Positions 8,650 through 17,439 of a stretch of 64,000 nucleotides of DNA are shown in pieces; positions within the stretch are counted from its first letter, which is position 1; the number at the start of each line of letters is the position of its first letter. The notes beneath the pieces were generated by a model, which made no database searches, had not been told where the DNA came from, and was given only the letters and a program-made list of their open reading frames with translations. This DNA is from Paractinoplanes aksuensis (GTDB lineage Bacteria; Actinomycetota; Actinomycetes; Mycobacteriales; Micromonosporaceae), in NCBI RefSeq assembly GCF_024137025.1, contig NZ_JAMYJR010000012.1, positions 62,001-126,000 of the forward strand. The letters run 5' to 3'. The translations under genes and the position numbers were made by a program.

Positions 8650-8840
8650 GCCCGGCCAAGGACGGGTAGGCCCGGGCCGGAAGTGGGTGGCGTGGGCCGG
8701 AAGTGGGTGGCGTGGGCCGGAAGTGGGTGGCGTGGGCCGGAAGTAGGTGGCGCGGGCTGAAAGCGGGTGGCGCGGGGCTGAAGCGGGTTGCGCGAGCCGA
8801 AAGCGGGTGGGCCCGGCCGGGAGCGACCGGGCCCGGGCGG
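8641..8840. repeat. Ten-unit 20-bp tandem repeat after paaE
   Basis: The entire 200-bp gap between convergent paaE and the methyltransferase gene is a tandem array with an exact 20-bp period. Units at 8681-8700, 8701-8720 and 8721-8740 are identical (AAGTGGGTGGCGTGGGCCGG); the flanking units diverge progressively. The first unit (8641-8660) contains the last codons and stop of paaE, suggesting the array grew from the gene's 3' end. Every unit lacks a self-complementary hairpin strong enough to be an ordinary terminator. Coding is unlikely. Confidence 0.92.
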
Positions 8841-8841
8841 A

Positions 8842-9444
8842 TCAGAGGGGCCGCTGGGCCAAGGCGAAGATCTGGCTCTCCTCCGGGCCGTCGGCCGGCG
8901 TGAAGGCGACCGTCTCGATGCTGACCACTTTGAGACCGTGCGCCTCGAGGACGGCCGTGAGATCGTCCTGCAGGTAGCCGGAAACGGTCACCGGCACGCC
9001 CATGAAGTCGAACGGCAGGCTGTCGCCGTCGAAGTTGACCATGCCGACGCCGAGGTAGCCGCCCGGCTTCAGCCAGCCCGCGACCTTGTCGAGCGTGCGC
9101 TCGATGTCGGCCTTGCTCAGCATCAGCAGCGAGAAGAACGCGGTCACGGCCTCGAACTGACCGAAATCGTCGGCCAGGTCTTTGAAGTCGGCGTGCACGA
9201 ACTCGGCCGCCGGCACCTGCTCGCGAGCCAGGCGCAGCATGCCCTCGGAGATGTCGACGCCGACGACCCGGTGGTCCGACCCGGTCAGGATCTGAGCGGT
9301 CGGCACCCCCGTCCCGCAGCCGAGGTCGAGCACCGAGGCGCCGGCCGGGAGCAGCGCGGCGATCCGTTCGATCAGCGCGGCCTGAAAAGGATTATGGCTG
9401 TGTTCGCCCTGGTACTGCTCGGCGAGTTGATCGAAGACCTCCAT
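8842..9444 (-). CDS. Class I SAM-dependent methyltransferase
   Basis: Cytosolic methyltransferase of 200 residues, substrate unknown. The SAM-binding fold is clear: motif I VLDLGCGTGVPTA (about residues 37-49), the acidic loop VVGVDISEGML, a motif-II-like AEFVHADFKDL and the post-motif GGYLGVGMVNFDGD. The start is the ATG at 9444; a well-formed promoter ends 7 bases upstream, so the message may be leaderless. It lies convergent to the paa operon, with the tandem repeat in between, and downstream of a TIGR03089 gene on the same strand. No neighbour points to a specific substrate. Confidence 0.85.
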   Translation of the reverse strand: MEVFDQLAEQYQGEHSHNPFQAALIERIAALLPAGASVLDLGCGTGVPTAQILTGSDHRVVGVDISEGMLRLAREQVPAAEFVHADFKDLADDFGQFEAVTAFFSLLMLSKADIERTLDKVAGWLKPGGYLGVGMVNFDGDSLPFDFMGVPVTVSGYLQDDLTAVLEAHGLKVVSIETVAFTPADGPEESQIFALAQRPL

Positions 9445-9451
9445 GCGCCGC

Positions 9452-9480
9452 AGGCTATCGTCCCCAGTGGACGAGATCAA
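9452..9480 (-). promoter_or_regulatory. Sigma-70-type promoter of the methyltransferase gene
   Basis: On the minus strand TTGATC (9480-9475) and TAGCCT (9457-9452) are separated by exactly 17 bases, and the ATG follows 7 bases after the -10. This is a near-consensus housekeeping promoter for a leaderless transcript. The -35 overlaps the stop region of the upstream TIGR03089 gene. Confidence 0.65.
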
Positions 9481-10184
9481 CGCAGGACTACCGTCACCCC
9501 TTCCTGGGCGATCCGCTCGTCGAGGCGGGCCGGGTCGAGGTTGGCGCAGAGCACGATCGACGCGCCCACGGTGAGCGGGGCCAGCAGCCAGATCAGCGGG
9601 TGCTCCTGCAACGCCGTGTCGATCAGCACGCGGTCGCCCCGGCCGATGCCGTTGTGCTCGGCCACACCGGCTGCGGTCCGCGCGTACTCCTGATAGGTCG
9701 TGCCGTCGGTGACCGCGGGGCGAAGCTCGTCGATGGCGGGGTGCGGTGGGTGCGTGCCGAGGTAGGGCCGCAGCGCGGTGGTGTAGTCGTCGTAGCCCGC
9801 CGGCACCTCGACGGTGGCGGCGCCGTGCGGGGCCAGGCCGAGCACGAACTGGTGTCCGCCGGTGGGCACCTCGTCGAGCCAGTTGCCGATGCGGCGGTGT
9901 TCCACAAAAGTCACGTCTAGCGGGGCGCCGGCGGGGGAGAGGCCGGCGGTGGCCCAGTCGCGGATCGAGAGTTCGAGCCCGGCCGACCAACTTCCCAGCA
10001 GTACGGCCGCCGTCTGCCAGTGCGGGGGCAGCAGCACCGCCGCGGTGTGCCCGGGCCCGAGCCCGCAGCCCTCGGTGAGCAGGGCGGTCGTCGCCGCCAC
10101 CCACCCGCCGAGCTCGCCCGCGGCCAGGCCGAACCGCTCACCGGTCGTGTCGTCGAAGTACGTGATCAGGTCGGACGCCGTCAT
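9477..10184 (-). CDS. TIGR03089-family protein (short AMP-ligase-like)
   Basis: Protein of 235 residues resembling the actinobacterial TIGR03089 family, a short relative of the N-terminal part of AMP-forming acyl-CoA ligases. Visible traits are the opening MTASDLITYFDDTTGER, the LPPHWQTAAVLLGSWSAGL helix and a late IGRGDRVLIDTALQEHPLIW segment. It has no complete ligase P-loop or C-terminal domain, so ligase activity is doubtful and the true function is unknown. The start is the ATG at 10184; TAGAGT (10197-10192) lies 7 bases before it, suggesting a leaderless message. That element overlaps the stop codon of the next gene upstream. Confidence 0.75.
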   Translation of the reverse strand: MTASDLITYFDDTTGERFGLAAGELGGWVAATTALLTEGCGLGPGHTAAVLLPPHWQTAAVLLGSWSAGLELSIRDWATAGLSPAGAPLDVTFVEHRRIGNWLDEVPTGGHQFVLGLAPHGAATVEVPAGYDDYTTALRPYLGTHPPHPAIDELRPAVTDGTTYQEYARTAAGVAEHNGIGRGDRVLIDTALQEHPLIWLLAPLTVGASIVLCANLDPARLDERIAQEGVTVVLR

Positions 10185-10194
10185 TCAAAGGACT

Positions 10195-10464
10195 CTAGGC
10201 AGCCAGGTCGAGCCGCCATGCGCGCCGCTCCATGGCGTACCGGGTGAGGAAGTGAACAGTGCGCGGCCCGGCCACGCCGTCGGTCCGCAGGCCGACCCGG
10301 GCTTGGAAGGCCGCGACCGCGGAGGCGAGGTCGTCCCCGGCCGGCATGCCGAGCTCGGCCAGCAGCTCGCGGACAGTGTCCGGGTCGGGCGGGGGCGGGG
10401 TGCCCAGACCGATCACGCCGCCGACCGCGGAACCGACCACCGTGAGTATTCCTCGAGCCGACAT
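10195..10464 (-). CDS. Small peptidoglycan-binding-domain protein
   Basis: Protein of 89 residues from the ATG at 10464, which has a strong AGGAGG 6 bases upstream; a longer in-frame version from 10527 lacks such a site. The N-terminus MSARGILTVVGSAVGGVIGLG is a possible short membrane or export segment, followed by a Pro-rich TPPPPDPD linker. The C-terminal half, from about residue 35, resembles a peptidoglycan-binding domain 1 repeat (AVAAFQARVGLRTDGVAGPRT). A cell-wall-linked role is likely but not shown. It is divergent from the HtrA-like protease gene. Confidence 0.6.
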   Translation of the reverse strand: MSARGILTVVGSAVGGVIGLGTPPPPDPDTVRELLAELGMPAGDDLASAVAAFQARVGLRTDGVAGPRTVHFLTRYAMERRAWRLDLAA

Positions 10465-10560
10465 CTGTTGCCTCCTGCTGGTTGTGGGGGATGACTCCAG
10501 CATCCGGATCGTGACTGTGCGCGACATCGGACCGGCGTGGGAAGAAACCCCGAGACCTCT

Positions 10561-10573
10561 GCGACTTTCGGCC
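10561..10573. promoter_or_regulatory. GACTTTCGG-type motif between divergent envelope genes
   Basis: GCGACTTTCGGCC lies about 100 bases from each of the divergent start codons at 10464 and 10679. Its core recurs in four other intergenic regions of this window (19257, 40201, 61070 and, more diverged, 47400). It resembles NarL/DevR-type response-regulator half-sites. No other element is clear in the 10465-10678 gap. Confidence 0.35.
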
Positions 10574-10678
10574 TAGGGGGCGGTACGACCCGTACAGCGA
10601 ACCCACAGACGGCTCACCGGTTTCCGACAAGGTTCGGGGTCACTGTTGCCTCATCAGCCAACGAAGCGAGGCGTGACC

Positions 10679-11575
10679 ATGACCGACCTGATGACCCGGC
10701 CCGACCCGGACCAGTACGACACCACGCCGCCGCCCCCGCCCGCACCGCCGTTCGTGCCGCCGCCGGGCGGATCCGGCGACCGCCGGTGGCCCCGCCGGGT
10801 GGCCGGGGGCGCCGCCGTGCTCGCGTTGATCGCCGCCGGTGGCACAGCGGGTGGTGTCTTCGCCGATCGCTATCTGATCGACCAGCCGGCGACGGCCACG
10901 ACCACCACCGCCACCAGCGCGTCCGCCACCACCGAGAGTGACAGCCTGGCCGCCATCGTCAAGCAGGTGCAGCCCAGCGTGGTCACCGTGCTGGTCGACA
11001 CGAACCGGTCCTCGTCGCTCGGATCGGGCGTCGTCCTGGCCGCCGACGGGCTCATCCTCACCAACAACCACGTCATCGAGGGCGGCGGAACCGTGAGCGT
11101 GCGCCTGTCCACCGGGCAGACCGTGCCGGCCTCGGTCGTCGCCACCGACACCACCCACGACCTGGCCCTGGTGCAGGCGACCGGTCTGACCGGCCTGACC
11201 CCGGTCACGTTCGGCACCGACGACAGCGTGGCGGTGGGTGACACCGTCCTGGCCTTCGGCGCGCCGCTCGGCCTCGAGAACACGGTCACCTCGGGCATCG
11301 TCTCGGCCCTCGACCGCAGCATCAACACCGCCACCGAGTCGGCCACCGGCGGCGGCAGCGAGCAACTCGGCGGCCTGCTGCAGACCGACGCCGCCATCAA
11401 CCAGGGCAACTCGGGCGGCGCGCTGGTCGACCTGTCCGGCCACGTGGTCGGCATCAACGTCGCCATCGCCACCGCCGGCGAGTCCGAATCGGGCAGCATC
11501 GGTGTCGGTTTCGCCATCCCGGCCGACACCGTCGTGGCCGCCGTCAAGCAGATGGAAAGCGGCCTTTCTTCTTGA
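10679..11575 (+). CDS. Membrane-anchored trypsin-like serine protease (HtrA/DegP type, no PDZ)
   Basis: Envelope serine protease of 298 residues, probably for stress-related protein quality control. The N-terminus is a cytoplasmic Pro-rich segment (TTPPPPPAPPFVPPP), then one membrane span (about residues 40-62), a Thr/Ser-rich linker and an S1C protease domain. The catalytic triad is His131 (TNNHVIEG), Asp161 (THDLALV) and Ser245 (QGNSGGAL). There is no PDZ domain, unlike most HtrA proteins, so substrate delivery must differ. The start is the ATG at 10679 with GAGG upstream; a TTG at 10646 is also in frame. A GACTTTCGG motif lies about 105 bases upstream. Confidence 0.9.
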   Translation: MTDLMTRPDPDQYDTTPPPPPAPPFVPPPGGSGDRRWPRRVAGGAAVLALIAAGGTAGGVFADRYLIDQPATATTTTATSASATTESDSLAAIVKQVQPSVVTVLVDTNRSSSLGSGVVLAADGLILTNNHVIEGGGTVSVRLSTGQTVPASVVATDTTHDLALVQATGLTGLTPVTFGTDDSVAVGDTVLAFGAPLGLENTVTSGIVSALDRSINTATESATGGGSEQLGGLLQTDAAINQGNSGGALVDLSGHVVGINVAIATAGESESGSIGVGFAIPADTVVAAVKQMESGLSS

Positions 11576-11620
11576 TCCAAATGTGGCCGATCGGGGCTGC
11601 CGCCCGGGCGGGCCGGACCG

Positions 11621-11626
11621 TACGGT
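11621..11626 (+). promoter_or_regulatory. Probable -10 element of a leaderless promoter
   Basis: TACGGT stands exactly 6 bases before the GTG start at 11633. The same TANNNT-to-start geometry recurs at several genes in this window. No convincing -35 is visible at the usual spacing. Confidence 0.45.
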
Positions 11627-11632
11627 GCGTCC

Positions 11633-12583
11633 GTGACTTCGCCCGTACCCGTCCGGCCCACAGTGGTCAGTGTCGCCTTCTGGTTCCAGGTGGCGCTGGT
11701 GGGACTGCTGTTGCTCGTCATCGGGGTGTCGATCGCCGACGCGATCCACTACGACGGGCTGATCGACCAGGCGTCGACGATCCCCGGCACCGACCCGTCC
11801 GAGGTCTCGGCCGAGCGTGACTCCAACCTCGGTTGGACGCTCATGTCCGGCCTGCCCCTGCTGGTGCTGGTGATCTGGCTCGGCGTGACCGCGATCCTCG
11901 TCGGCCGCGGCAGCAATGTCGCCCGCGTCCTGACCTGGGTCGGCCTGGGCGCGCCGGTCGCCCTCGGCCTGGTCGCCTGCCTCTTCGGCGGTCTGGTCGG
12001 CGTCGCCGGCCTGTTCGCTTTCGCCTCCCTCGACGAGCCGATGCCCGACGAGCCGATCGAGGGCGACCCCGACGGCGAGATCGTGTTCGAGGACTGGTCG
12101 GGCAGCGATTTCTACGACCGCCTCTACGACCTCGACAGCGGCGGCCTGGCCCTGGCCTACGACTCGATCATGATCTTCGCGCTGGCCTCGGCCGTGATGC
12201 TGGCCATCGCCGTCGTCGTGCTGCTCGCCACCAAGCCCTCAACCCGCTATTTCCGGCCCGATCAAGGTCAACCACCGATTTCGTACGCGGGTCCGGCAGC
12301 GCTACCGCCGGCCGGAGTTCCGCCGTACCACTCCTACGCCCCGCAGCCTCCGTACTTCCCGCCCCACGCCGGCGCGCCCCATCCGCCCCCACCGCCGCCG
12401 GCCCCCTGGGGCCCGGCCTCATGGGCCCCTCCGTCCGGGCCCGCGCCCGCCTCGCCGCAGTCCCCGTGGGGCCCACCGCCCGGACCCGCGCATGCGCAGC
12501 ATCCATGGTCACCGCCGGCCGATCCCGCGCCGCCGGCCGATCCCGCGCCGCAGGTCGAATCGCCGCCCCCGCCGGGCCCATGA
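11633..12583 (+). CDS. Four-span membrane protein with proline-rich C-terminal tail
   Basis: Protein of 316 residues of unknown function. Four hydrophobic segments are visible, near residues 10-32, 70-92, 98-125 and 175-200. The loop between spans 3 and 4 is acidic (LDEPMPDEPIEGDPDGE). The last 110 residues are Pro/Ala/Tyr-rich with runs such as HPPPPPPAPWGP, typical of actinobacterial membrane proteins with disordered cytoplasmic tails. It follows the protease gene by 57 bases, with its own likely leaderless promoter, and ends at a perfect bidirectional hairpin. Confidence 0.75.
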   Translation: MTSPVPVRPTVVSVAFWFQVALVGLLLLVIGVSIADAIHYDGLIDQASTIPGTDPSEVSAERDSNLGWTLMSGLPLLVLVIWLGVTAILVGRGSNVARVLTWVGLGAPVALGLVACLFGGLVGVAGLFAFASLDEPMPDEPIEGDPDGEIVFEDWSGSDFYDRLYDLDSGGLALAYDSIMIFALASAVMLAIAVVVLLATKPSTRYFRPDQGQPPISYAGPAALPPAGVPPYHSYAPQPPYFPPHAGAPHPPPPPPAPWGPASWAPPSGPAPASPQSPWGPPPGPAHAQHPWSPPADPAPPADPAPQVESPPPPGP

Positions 12584-12587
12584 GCCG

Positions 12588-12625
12588 CTGAGGGCGGAGT
12601 GGACCCCCTCCCACTCCGCCCTCAG
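12588..12625. terminator. Bidirectional terminator hairpin
   Basis: A perfect 15-bp inverted repeat, CTGAGGGCGGAGTGG (12588-12602) and its complement (12611-12625), with an 8-base loop, sits between convergent genes ending at 12583 and 12634. There is no U-run, as is usual in high-GC actinomycetes. Confidence 0.8.
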
Positions 12626-12633
12626 CCCACTTC

Positions 12634-15600
12634 TCAGCCCGCCAGGTGCCCCCAGCGGTCCTCCAGCTCCTGCCACGTGCCCTGGTCCTCCACCTTGCCC
12701 GCGATCAGCACGACCACCCGGTCGGCCTGGCTCAGTGCCGCCCGCTTGGACGTCGACCCCACCACCGTGACGCCGTGGTCGCGCAGGGCCCGCCACAACT
12801 CCAGCTCCGTGGTCACGTCGAGCGCCGACGACACGTCGTCCGCGATCAGCAGCTCGGTGCGCGGCGCCAGCGCCCGGGCCAGCGCCAGCCGCTGCAGCTG
12901 ACCCCCCGAGAGCCGCGTGCCCTTGTGCCCGATCAACAGCTGCAGCCCGCCCCCGGCCGCGGCCAGGTCGTGCTCGAGCTGGGCCGTCGACACCGCGTCG
13001 GCCGCGTCCACCTCGTGCCCGAGCTGGATGTTGTCGGCGACCGTGCCCGACAGCACCCGCGGCAGCTGGGCCACGTACCCGACCTGGTTGGGCCGCAGGA
13101 AGACCTCGGGCTCGTCGACCGGTTCGCCGTTCCAGCGCAGCTCGCCCGCGTGGTGCACGATCCCGGCCAGGGCCCGCAGCAGCGACGACTTGCCCGCCCC
13201 GACCGGACCCACCACCAGCACCAGCTGACCCCGCTCGACCGTGAGGTCGACGTCTTGCGCCCCGACCGTGCCGTTCTCGTGCACGGCGCTGAAGCGGCGC
13301 AGCTCGAGCGTGCGCAGCGGGTTGCGCGGCGCGGTCGGCGGGGCCGGCGCCGTGCCGGCCGCCAGGTCGACCCCGGGGATGTCCGAGGAGTAGTCGGACA
13401 CCCCGGTCATGGCCACCGTGCGCTTGGTCCACACCCGGGCCGACGGGAACTGCGAGACCAGCGACGCCGTCGTCCACGCGAACCAGCGCGCGGCTCCCAG
13501 CACCGCCACCGCGATCAACGTGGCCGCGGCCGACAGCGCCCCGTTCAGATAGAGCCCCCAGGCCGCGATCGGCAGCAGGCCGCTGGCGATCGACGGCGTC
13601 GACCGGGCCCACACCTGGATCGCGATCTCGCGGCGCTGCAGCTCGCTGCGTACGCCGTCGAGGCGGGCCAGGTGGGCCAGCACCGGCTTGGTCGCGCCGG
13701 CCAGCTTGACCGTGCGGGCCGCCGACAGCGACGACACCAAGGCCGTGGCGAACGCCGCGCGGGCGGCCACCGTACGCCGGGCCGCTTTTTCCAGCCGAGG
13801 ACCGAACAGCGTGGCCGCGAGGCCCGAGATCACCATCGTGCCGGTGAAGAACAGCGCGGGCACGATCGAGCCCGAGGCCCAGGTCATCGCGACGATCATG
13901 ACGATGCTGGTGGCGTTGTCGATGACGTTGTCGGCCAGCATGATGACCCGCTCGGTGTCGCCGCCTTGGGCCACCACCTCGGCCGGGGTGTGCTTGCTGA
14001 CCCGGCGCGGTCCGATCTGGCCGTGCACCAGCCGCAGGCTGATCCGCAGCATCTGGCGGACCCACCACTCGGGGAACCAGGCGCCCGTGTAGTACAGCGT
14101 CGGGATCGCCACCAGCAGACCGACCGCGATACCGACCGCCGGGTAGAGCGGGCTGCCCAGGCCGTCGACGACGTTGGCCCACAGCAGCGGCAGGATCGCG
14201 CCGTCCAGGCCCAGCAGCACCAGGATGGCGAACAGCGCCACCGCGCCCAGCCCGTACCGCTTGTCGTTCATCGTCAGCCGCAGGATCTCGCGCATCGTGC
14301 GGGCCGGCGGCGTCTCGGGCAGCGGCGGCGGCTCGACCGGGGTCAGCTTGTTGGCCAGCGCCTCGGCCCCCAGCTCGATCCGGGCCGCGGTGTCCCAGTC
14401 GCGCTCCTCGACCAGCACGGCGCCGCTGCCGGCCGGGCTCGCCGGGACGGCCAGGTTGCTGCTGGCCATCAGCTCGGCGAAGCGCCGCGACTCGCGCAGC
14501 GGGCCCGACTCGAGCACCTCGCCGTCGGCCAGCACCACGACCTCGTCGCAGCGCTGCACGGACGACAGGCGGTGGGCCACGATCACGCCGATGCGCCCGG
14601 TGAGCAGCCGGTCGGTGGCGCGCTGGACCCACGACTCGGTGACCGGGTCCATCCGGGCCGTGGCCTCGTCCAGGATCACCACCTGGGGGTCGCGGACCAG
14701 GATGCGGGCGAACGCGACCAGCTGTTCCTGCCCGGCCGAGAGCTTGTAGCCGCCCTCGCCCAGGTTGGTGTCGAGGCCGTCGGGCAGGCTGCTGACCCAC
14801 GCGGTCAGGCCCAGCTCGTCGAGCGCGGTCGCCGCCTTGGGCAAGAGGTCGTGGTCGAACAGCGCGATGTTCTCGGCCAGCGTGCCGGCCAGGATCTCGG
14901 TGCGCTGAGGCACGATCGCCGTCCAGCGCCGCAGCCCCTCGACGTCGAGGTCGTTGAGGTCGACGCCGCCCAGGAAGACCGCGCCCCGGGGCACGTCGAC
15001 GGCCCGGGTCAGCACCTTGGCCAGCGTCGACTTGCCCGAACCGGTGCGGCCGATCAACGCGTACGACCGGCCGCGGGCGAAGGTCAGGCTGACGTCCTTG
15101 AGCGCCGGGGGACGGCCGGTGTCGGACTCGCCGTACCGGAAGGTCAGATCCCGCACGACCAGGTCGCCGTCGACCGGGGGCACGCCCTCGGTGGGCTCTT
15201 GCGGCACGTCCTGCAGCAGCTGCACGCGGCTCCAGGCGCCCAGCGCGTTCTGCAGCTCGGGCACCATGCGGGTGACGTGCTCGAGCGTGCCGCCGAAGCC
15301 GAGCGCGAGCAGCCACACGGCGGTCAGCCGGGCGCCGTCGATGTGCCCGTTGATCAGCGCCCACGCCCCGCCCACGACCAGCACCGCGATCAGCGACCGG
15401 GTGATCGTGCCGGCCCCCATGGTGATGCGGGCCGACGAGCGCCAGACCAGCCGCCCCCGCCGCAGCACCTCGGCCGCCCGCCGCGCGTACAGCCGCCGGA
15501 CGTAGGGCGCGGCCAGGCTGGTGCGCACGTCGTCCTGCCCGTGCACCGACTCCTCCATCACCGCGGCCAGGTCGGACCAGGCCTCCTCCTCGGAGATCCG

Positions 15601-16116
15601 CAGCGGGGAGATGCGCTGGATGGGCTTGTTCATCGTGACGTAGAGCAGGATCGACACGAGCACCATGCCGATGCCGGCCGGCCACCAGACGAAGAACGCG
15701 GTCACGATCGAGAAGACGGCGACGGCGATCGACTGCGCGATCCGTACGCCGCTGCCCCGCAGTTGCGACCCGACCTCGTAGACATCGGAGTCGATGCGGT
15801 CGAGCATCTCGCCGACCGGGGTGTTCTCGAGGGCGGGCACGTCCTGCCCGAAGGCGACGCGGTTGAGCCCGCGGCGCACCCGGGCCGCCCAGTCGGCGGT
15901 GAGCCGGGCCGCCACCAGCGCCACGAAGACGTCGGTGAGCACCGACGCCACCAGCCCGAGGGCCAGCACGCCGAACAACGGCATGGACCGGTTGACGAGC
16001 ACCTGGCCGGACAGCGCCAGCGCGCCCGCCGACCCCGCTGCGCCGAGCAGGATGAGAGCCACCGCGAGGGCCGATCGGCTCCTCGAGGTGGCCCACAGAT
16101 CGCGAAGCAGGCGCAT
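12634..16116 (-). CDS. Single-chain asymmetric ABC exporter (TMD-NBD-TMD-NBD)
   Basis: ABC exporter of 1160 residues with both halves of a type IV exporter fused. Half 1: membrane domain, then NBD1 with Walker A GRTGSGKST (near residue 354), signature LSAGQ (near 455), Walker B VVILDEAT and H-loop VAHRLSS. Half 2: second membrane domain, then NBD2 with Walker A GPVGAGKSS (near 972), signature LSGGQ, Walker B LLIADDVSS (Asp instead of the catalytic Glu) and no H-loop His (VVGSTSKRAAL). The consensus site is thus NBD1 Walker motifs with NBD2 LSGGQ; the other is degenerate, as in heterodimeric exporters. Substrate unknown. The start is the ATG at 16116 with AGAGGA upstream; an in-frame extension to 16224 is unlikely. 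Confidence 0.9.
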   Translation of the reverse strand: MRLLRDLWATSRSRSALAVALILLGAAGSAGALALSGQVLVNRSMPLFGVLALGLVASVLTDVFVALVAARLTADWAARVRRGLNRVAFGQDVPALENTPVGEMLDRIDSDVYEVGSQLRGSGVRIAQSIAVAVFSIVTAFFVWWPAGIGMVLVSILLYVTMNKPIQRISPLRISEEEAWSDLAAVMEESVHGQDDVRTSLAAPYVRRLYARRAAEVLRRGRLVWRSSARITMGAGTITRSLIAVLVVGGAWALINGHIDGARLTAVWLLALGFGGTLEHVTRMVPELQNALGAWSRVQLLQDVPQEPTEGVPPVDGDLVVRDLTFRYGESDTGRPPALKDVSLTFARGRSYALIGRTGSGKSTLAKVLTRAVDVPRGAVFLGGVDLNDLDVEGLRRWTAIVPQRTEILAGTLAENIALFDHDLLPKAATALDELGLTAWVSSLPDGLDTNLGEGGYKLSAGQEQLVAFARILVRDPQVVILDEATARMDPVTESWVQRATDRLLTGRIGVIVAHRLSSVQRCDEVVVLADGEVLESGPLRESRRFAELMASSNLAVPASPAGSGAVLVEERDWDTAARIELGAEALANKLTPVEPPPLPETPPARTMREILRLTMNDKRYGLGAVALFAILVLLGLDGAILPLLWANVVDGLGSPLYPAVGIAVGLLVAIPTLYYTGAWFPEWWVRQMLRISLRLVHGQIGPRRVSKHTPAEVVAQGGDTERVIMLADNVIDNATSIVMIVAMTWASGSIVPALFFTGTMVISGLAATLFGPRLEKAARRTVAARAAFATALVSSLSAARTVKLAGATKPVLAHLARLDGVRSELQRREIAIQVWARSTPSIASGLLPIAAWGLYLNGALSAAATLIAVAVLGAARWFAWTTASLVSQFPSARVWTKRTVAMTGVSDYSSDIPGVDLAAGTAPAPPTAPRNPLRTLELRRFSAVHENGTVGAQDVDLTVERGQLVLVVGPVGAGKSSLLRALAGIVHHAGELRWNGEPVDEPEVFLRPNQVGYVAQLPRVLSGTVADNIQLGHEVDAADAVSTAQLEHDLAAAGGGLQLLIGHKGTRLSGGQLQRLALARALAPRTELLIADDVSSALDVTTELELWRALRDHGVTVVGSTSKRAALSQADRVVVLIAGKVEDQGTWQELEDRWGHLAG

Positions 16117-16254
16117 CGATGTAGTCCTCTGGTCGGGTGGGGGAGGCGGTCTTCCCATCCTCATCGCCAACCGGGAGGTCTTCAACGCAATTACGGCCCG
16201 GACGACCATGGCGCCCGTCACCATGGCGGCCGGAGCGAGATTTTCCGGCCGGGG

Positions 16255-17439
16255 TCAGCCCGCCCGCAGCGTCAGCAGGGTGATCTCGCTGGGCGCGAAG
16301 ATGCGGAAGGGCGGCCCCCAGAACCCGGTGCCCCGGCTCGTGTAGAGCTGGGTCCGCTCCGAGTGGCGCGACAGGCCCTGCAGGACGGGCTGGTCCGTCA
16401 GCACCAGGTAGTGGAAGGGCCACATCTGGCCGCCGTGCGTGTGGCCCGAGATCTGCAGGTCGACCCCGTGGGCCACGGCCCCCGCGATCTGGGCCGGCTG
16501 GTGGGCCAGCAGCAGCACGGGCAGCGAGTCGTCGGCGCCGGCCAGGGCCGCCTCGTGGTCCATGTGGTGCCCGGGCAGGCCCGAGCCGGCCGCCGTGCGG
16601 TCGTCGACCCCGGCCACGACCAGCGAGTCCCCACCGCGCGAGACCACCAGGTGCCGGTTGTGCAGCGCTTCCCAGCCCAGCTCGGCCATGTGCTCGACCC
16701 AGCGCTGAGCCCCGCTGAAGTACTCGTGGTTGCCGGTCACGTAGACCCGGGCCATCGACGCCCGGATGTCGCCGAGCGGCGCGGCCTGGCGGCGGCGCTG
16801 GGCCACCTCGCCGTCGGCGATGTCGCCGGTGTGGGCCACCACGTCGGCGTCGAGGGTGTTGACCACCTCGGTGACGCGACGGGACCAGCGGGACCGCTCG
16901 ATCGGGCCGTAGTGGGTGTCGGTGAGCAGCACCAGCCGCAGCCCGTCGAGGCCGGCGCCCAGGCGGGGCAGTCGCACCTCGACCCGGCGTACCCGGGGAA
17001 CCCGCCGGGCCTCGTAGGTGCCCCAGGCGAGCAGGACCACCGAGACGGCCAGAACGGCCGCCGTGGCGATGCGGTAGCGAGCCGGCCCGTCGACCCCGGC
17101 CACCCACAGCACCGCGGTGAGGATCTGGCCGAGCAGCGACCACACGAACAGCACCCAGACGACGCCCAGTGTCGTGTCGGCGACGACGGCCGGGCCGTCG
17201 CGGTGGTGGCGGCCGTGGCCCGAGAACATGAGCAGCGGGAACGCGACAACAGCGACGGCGAACAGAGCCGTGCCGATCACCTGCACCGCGAACGGCCACG
17301 CGTTGCCCGAGACGACCAGGAAGAACCAGGGCACGCCGAACAACAGCAGCAGCACCGCGACCAGGGTCAGCCCGAACCGGACGGCGCGGCCCGGCCGGCG
17401 GCGGCTCGGCTCGGTCTCGACTGCTTCACCTACGGACAC
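16255..17439 (-). CDS. Membrane-associated metallophosphoesterase (YkuE-like)
   Basis: Calcineurin-like phosphoesterase of 394 residues (GTG start). The first 150 residues hold about four hydrophobic spans; the catalytic domain begins near residue 165. All metal-binding motifs are present: LLTDTHYGP, HTGDIADGE, VTGNHEYFSG, LLAHQP and SGHTHGGQ. Related proteins act at the membrane on phospholipid or nucleotide-linked lipid substrates, but the substrate here is unknown. It lies 138 bases upstream of the ABC exporter on the same strand. That gap holds no recognisable gene; a promoter for the exporter is likely there but not clear. Confidence 0.88.
   Translation of the reverse strand: MSVGEAVETEPSRRRPGRAVRFGLTLVAVLLLLFGVPWFFLVVSGNAWPFAVQVIGTALFAVAVVAFPLLMFSGHGRHHRDGPAVVADTTLGVVWVLFVWSLLGQILTAVLWVAGVDGPARYRIATAAVLAVSVVLLAWGTYEARRVPRVRRVEVRLPRLGAGLDGLRLVLLTDTHYGPIERSRWSRRVTEVVNTLDADVVAHTGDIADGEVAQRRRQAAPLGDIRASMARVYVTGNHEYFSGAQRWVEHMAELGWEALHNRHLVVSRGGDSLVVAGVDDRTAAGSGLPGHHMDHEAALAGADDSLPVLLLAHQPAQIAGAVAHGVDLQISGHTHGGQMWPFHYLVLTDQPVLQGLSRHSERTQLYTSRGTGFWGPPFRIFAPSEITLLTLRAG

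Noticed and set aside
8641..8840. CRISPR array
   Set aside because: The 20-bp units are contiguous with no spacers, and no cas genes are near.
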